Source of the DNA: Acidobacteriota bacterium
Lineage (GTDB): Bacteria > Acidobacteriota > Terriglobia > Bryobacterales > Bryobacteraceae
Reading direction: 5' to 3'
Assembly: GCA_016871055.1 (NCBI GenBank)
Contig: VFZW01000023.1
Coordinates: 1 to 33,835, forward strand
DNA: 33,835 nucleotides
Position numbers and translations under genes: made by a program. The notes beneath the pieces were generated by a model, which ran no database searches, was not told the origin of the DNA, and saw nothing but the letters and a program-made list of their open reading frames with translations. This document shows, piece by piece, positions 31,234 to 33,835 of the stretch (its first letter is position 1; each line of letters begins with the position of its first letter).

Positions 31234-32723
31234 ACCGCCGGACGTTTCTTGGAAGCAGCGCAGCGGCGCTTGCGGCCGCGCCCGCGGGCGGCGGCATCGC
31301 GCTCAACGAAGACTCTAATCACTACTTCGCCTCCAGGGCGGGGAAGCGGCTCACCGCGGCTGAGGTGTCGTCGTTCGTCGATCAATACGCCGGCACGCAG
31401 GTGCGCGAACTCTTGTTCAACGTTAACGCCATGCGCGCTGGATTTCTTTCGAAGACGCGCACGTCGTTCACAACCGGCTACGACCCGAACGGTCCCGATC
31501 AACAGCCGATGTTCGCGAGTGTCCCCGCCGCCGAGGCGAAGTTCGCGCGGGCCTGGGTGCATCAGGCGTGGCAGTTGGAGCAAGATGGTATCGACGTCTA
31601 CAAACTCTGGCTTGCGCGCGCTCGCAAGCACCGCATCGGCGCATGGGTGTCGATGCGGATGAACGATCTTCACAACGTCGACGACGAACGGCACTATTTG
31701 CACAGCGAGTTCTGGAAAATCAATCCGCAGTTCCGCCGCGTGCCGTATCGCGGCGAGCAGCGCGACCGTGCGCTCGACTATTTGCACGCCGAGGTCCGCG
31801 AGCATAATTTTTCGTTCGTCGACGAGATCGCTTCGCGATACGAGTTCGACGGCCTTGAATTAGACTGGATGCGTTTCGGCTTTCACTTCGCCCAGGGCGG
31901 AGAAGCGCGCGGCGCTGAGTTGTTGACAGAGTTCCACCGCCGCGTTCGAAAGCGTTTGGGGACGGGCAGGCGAATCGCGGTGCGTGTCCCCTCGCGGCCT
32001 GAAACCGCCGCGCGGCTCGGTTTGGACGCCGTTCGCTGGGCGCGCGAGGGCCTCGTCGACGCCGTCACCGTTACCAACTTCTGGCGCACCGTCGATAACG
32101 ACATGCCGATCGCGCTTTGGCGGCAACTCTTGCCGCGCAGCGTGCAGCTGCGCGCTGGTCTGGAACTTGGCTTGAATGCGTTTCAAGGCTCGGTGGCGGC
32201 GGGCGGCCGGCCGTTTCAGACGAACTCGATTGAGACAGTTCGCGGCTCCGCGCATGCCTACTTGTCGCAAGGCGCCGATGCGATCTACCTGTTCAACTAC
32301 ATGGACAGCCAGACCGCGATGGACGACAACGCGCGCTACAGCGAACTGCTTCGCGATGTGCGCGGGAAACTGCGCCGCCACGTTGTTACCTATCAGGACA
32401 CTTGGGCACCCGGCGAAAAACCCGCCTACAAGTTGCCCGTGGAAACCGAAGCCGGACGGTGGTTTGCCATACGTGTCGCGACCGGTGAGGGGGCGATTTC
32501 GAAAGTGCGCATCGGCGTGCGTGGGGCCGATGCGTCGTCGTGGGCGATGCGTGTCAATGGCGCGGTGGCGGCCTTCACACGCGTCGAGACCGATTTGAAA
32601 CCGGGGCCCGATACGCCCGTGTATCTCTTTACGGTACAGGCGCAAGGCCCGGAGATCGTCGTCGATACGCAGGCGAATGCGAAGGCGCGCGTGGAGTGGA
32701 TGGAGGCGGTATCGGACGGCTGA
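31230..32723 (+). CDS. Tat-exported GHL10-like (TIM-barrel) putative hydrolase
   Basis: A 497-residue exported protein with twin Arg [20 protein letters not shown]. The central part looks like a TIM barrel of the glycoside hydrolase-like GHL10 type: [18 protein letters not shown] at about 135-150, then [20 protein letters not shown] (about 204-223), where LELDWMRF supplies likely catalytic acids, and [13 protein letters not shown] about 273-285. The last 100 residues form a beta-rich domain. A substrate is not known; a carbohydrate or lipid glycoside is plausible. It overlaps the DUF1501 gene by 4 bp and the rhodanese gene by 28 bp. Confidence 0.68.
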   Translation: MNRRTFLGSSAAALAAAPAGGGIALNEDSNHYFASRAGKRLTAAEVSSFVDQYAGTQVRELLFNVNAMRAGFLSKTRTSFTTGYDPNGPDQQPMFASVPAAEAKFARAWVHQAWQLEQDGIDVYKLWLARARKHRIGAWVSMRMNDLHNVDDERHYLHSEFWKINPQFRRVPYRGEQRDRALDYLHAEVREHNFSFVDEIASRYEFDGLELDWMRFGFHFAQGGEARGAELLTEFHRRVRKRLGTGRRIAVRVPSRPETAARLGLDAVRWAREGLVDAVTVTNFWRTVDNDMPIALWRQLLPRSVQLRAGLELGLNAFQGSVAAGGRPFQTNSIETVRGSAHAYLSQGADAIYLFNYMDSQTAMDDNARYSELLRDVRGKLRRHVVTYQDTWAPGEKPAYKLPVETEAGRWFAIRVATGEGAISKVRIGVRGADASSWAMRVNGAVAAFTRVETDLKPGPDTPVYLFTVQAQGPEIVVDTQANAKARVEWMEAVSDG

Positions 32724-33601
32724 TCCTACTTGCGGCTTCACTGGGGTGCTTGGCCGAGTCGCCGGTGGTGACTCCCGCGTGGGTCAAGGCTCAGCGCAAC
32801 GCGATCGTCGCCGAAGTGAGTTGGAACTCATCGAAAGACTATGACGCGGGGCACATCCCGGGTGCGATTCATATCAACACGGATGCATTCGAAAACGGTT
32901 CGCCGCGCTGGCATCTGCGGCCGGTTTCGGAGTTGCACGCGGCGATCGGCAAGCTGGGGATCCGGCCCGATTCGACGGTGGTGATTTACAGCGCGAAGAC
33001 TATTGCCGCCGCGCGTGTGTGGTGGGTGCTTTCCTATGCCGGCGTACGCGACGTTCGGTATCTGGATGGCGGCCTCGCCGCTTGGAAGCGCGCGGGGTAT
33101 GCGGTGTCGACAACACCGGCGAGGCGGCCGCCCGCGCAGTTCTTCGCGCCCACACGCGACGAATTACTGGCGACCACCGATTACGTCAAAACCGCGAAGG
33201 ACGCGGTCCTCGCCGACGTTCGCAGCCCGCGCGAGTTTCGAGGCGATGTCAGCGGCTATTCCTATCTCGACGCCAAGGGCCGAATTCCCGGCGCGGTCGC
33301 CGTCAACGACGCCGACGATTCCGCTCGTTTGTATCAAAACGCCGACGGCACTCTCCGCGATCTTGCATCTATCCGCGCACGCTGGCGCGCCGCCGGCATC
33401 CTCGACGGCCGCGAAATCGTCTTCTACTGTGGCGGCGGCTGGCGATCGAGTCTTGCGTTCTTATACGCCCGCGCGATGGGCCTTGCCAACGTTCGCAACT
33501 ACTCCGACGGCTGGAGCGCATGGAGCACGCTCTACGATCAGCCCGATGGCAAGACCTGGCGCCAGCGGCCGTCGGGAAATCCGATTGCGCGGGGCCGCTA
33601 G
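32696..33601 (+). CDS. Exported tandem rhodanese-like sulfurtransferase
   Basis: A 301-residue thiosulfate/3-mercaptopyruvate sulfurtransferase-like protein from GTG 32696 with leader [15 protein letters not shown]. Domain 1 (VAEVSWNSSKDYDAGHIPGA, about 38-57) has Ser (S99 in VIYSAK) where the active-site Cys would be and is presumably inactive. Domain 2 has C245 in FYCGGGWRSS, the CxxxxR persulfide loop, with Arg 250, and ends in ANVRNYSDGWSAW. One active domain behind one inactive one is the usual design. It moves sulfane sulfur to cyanide or other thiols. The GTG gives an export signal and AAGG lies 9 nt upstream; no ATG start fits. Its stop shares CTAG with the convergent amidohydrolase remnant. 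Confidence 0.85.
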   Translation: MDGGGIGRLILLAASLGCLAESPVVTPAWVKAQRNAIVAEVSWNSSKDYDAGHIPGAIHINTDAFENGSPRWHLRPVSELHAAIGKLGIRPDSTVVIYSAKTIAAARVWWVLSYAGVRDVRYLDGGLAAWKRAGYAVSTTPARRPPAQFFAPTRDELLATTDYVKTAKDAVLADVRSPREFRGDVSGYSYLDAKGRIPGAVAVNDADDSARLYQNADGTLRDLASIRARWRAAGILDGREIVFYCGGGWRSSLAFLYARAMGLANVRNYSDGWSAWSTLYDQPDGKTWRQRPSGNPIARGR

Positions 33602-33760
33602 GCCTTGATGCCGTAGATGCGGAGTGTGTTCCGCCACGTCACCTTGCGGAACACTTTGGCATCCGTGTAGTTCTTGATCAGCGCCAGCGATTCGCGCGCC
33701 ACGCAGCGTCCTTCCATGCGATTGGCTTCGGGCGGATCTTAGTCTCGGCTCCAAACAGAA
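33598..33760 (-). pseudogene. Amidohydrolase-like gene remnant, 3' end only
   Basis: The C-terminal end DPPEANRMEGRCVARESLAL and IKNYTDAKVFRKVTWRNTLR then IYGIKA ends at 33598 and fits the tail of amidohydrolase-type TIM-barrel proteins (xTWxNxLRIYGI). A stop codon (TAA at 33739-33741) precedes DPP in frame. In another frame, just upstream, RFLFGAET is read, which resembles the penultimate strand of such proteins, so a frameshift is likely near 33739-33745. Beyond 33765 no coding sequence remains, so the gene is probably truncated. Its stop overlaps the rhodanese stop in CTAG. Assignment is by eye and weak. Confidence 0.5.
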
Positions 33761-33765
33761 ATCGG

Positions 33766-33798
33766 CCTCTAAGTTGTTGTTAAAGAGGGGGTTAGAGG
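33766..33798. repeat. Short inverted repeat (CCTCTAA / TTAGAGG)
   Basis: CCTCTAA at 33766-33772 and TTAGAGG at 33792-33798 are perfect 7-bp inverted repeats 19 bp apart. They might form a hairpin or terminator, or be part of an insertion-sequence junction. Confidence 0.4.
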
Positions 33799-33801
33799 TT
33801 T

Positions 33802-33835
33802 TGTAAGCGGAATTTTGCCTGACTACGATTCAGCG
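33802..33835 (+). mobile_element. Possible insertion-sequence end, partial at the window edge
   Basis: TGTAAGCGGAATTTTGCC at 33802-33819 looks like a terminal repeat of IS21-type elements, which carry multiple copies of such GCGGAA-type motifs near their ends. The last bases CAGCG could be the start of a second copy. The element would explain why the amidohydrolase gene is broken. Only 34 bp is visible, so this is tentative. Confidence 0.35.

Noticed and set aside
33461-33754. 97-codon minus-strand open frame at the right end
   Set aside because: It reads across the rhodanese gene antisense and out of frame with the amidohydrolase-like tail; composition is Arg/His-rich.

Overview
The window looks like a chromosomal segment of an Acidobacteriota bacterium, most likely Bryobacterales/Solibacteres. 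The evidence is high GC, paired cytochrome-c/DUF1549/DUF1553 and DUF1501 genes (otherwise typical of Planctomycetota), secreted PQQ-type beta-propellers, Tat-exported proteins and an LPS heptosyltransferase cluster. The placement is inferred from gene content; no rRNA gene or other phylogenetic marker was compared.

Layout. 1-243: tandem copies of a G-rich intergenic repeat. 244-1017 (-): PhyH-type dioxygenase. 1046-5735 (+): tightly overlapping envelope operon with waaF, a GT-C membrane glycosyltransferase, a degenerate nucleotidyltransferase-like protein, waaC, an ICMT-type methyltransferase and a YjbR protein. 5736-5914: another repeat copy. 5915-7148 (-): GNAT acetyltransferase and SlyD-like FKBP. 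7192-9014 (+): pyrophosphate-type phosphofructokinase and a SAM methyltransferase. 9034-13551 (+): DUF1549/DUF1553 cytochrome protein, DUF1501 protein, DUF1326 protein. 13643-15043 (-): DUF2182 membrane protein and a decayed GH27 alpha-galactosidase. 15073-19157 (+): SRP RNA, dnaX, ybaB, recR, M20 peptidase. 19163-22622 (-): two TonB-domain proteins, a PQQ-like propeller and an ankyrin gene broken by one amber codon. 22621-26243 (+): two more PQQ-like propellers. 26244-26835 (-): nucleotidyltransferase-fold protein with a small partner, resembling a toxin-antitoxin pair. 26887-33601 (+): second, larger DUF1549/LamG/DUF1553 gene, DUF1501, a Tat-exported GHL10-like protein and a tandem rhodanese. 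33598-33835 (-): decayed amidohydrolase-like 3' end next to what may be an insertion-sequence terminus.

How the genes work together. The first operon would build the LPS inner core. The two DUF1549-DUF1553/DUF1501 modules, three propellers, TonB-domain proteins and GHL10-like protein form an exported set that probably handles complex organic matter in the periplasm or at the cell surface; substrates are unknown. ffs-dnaX-ybaB-recR is the conserved housekeeping replication/repair block.

The most notable points are a repeat carrying G-quadruplex-type G-tracts that occupies the wide convergent gene junctions, two pseudogenes whose reading frames are still traceable through stop codons, a degenerate HIGH-motif protein inside the LPS operon, repeated -10-like hexamers 7-9 nt before start codons, and genes sharing 4-base palindromes (CATG for two starts, CTAG for two stops). 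I did not find a clear-cut new defence or mobile system.
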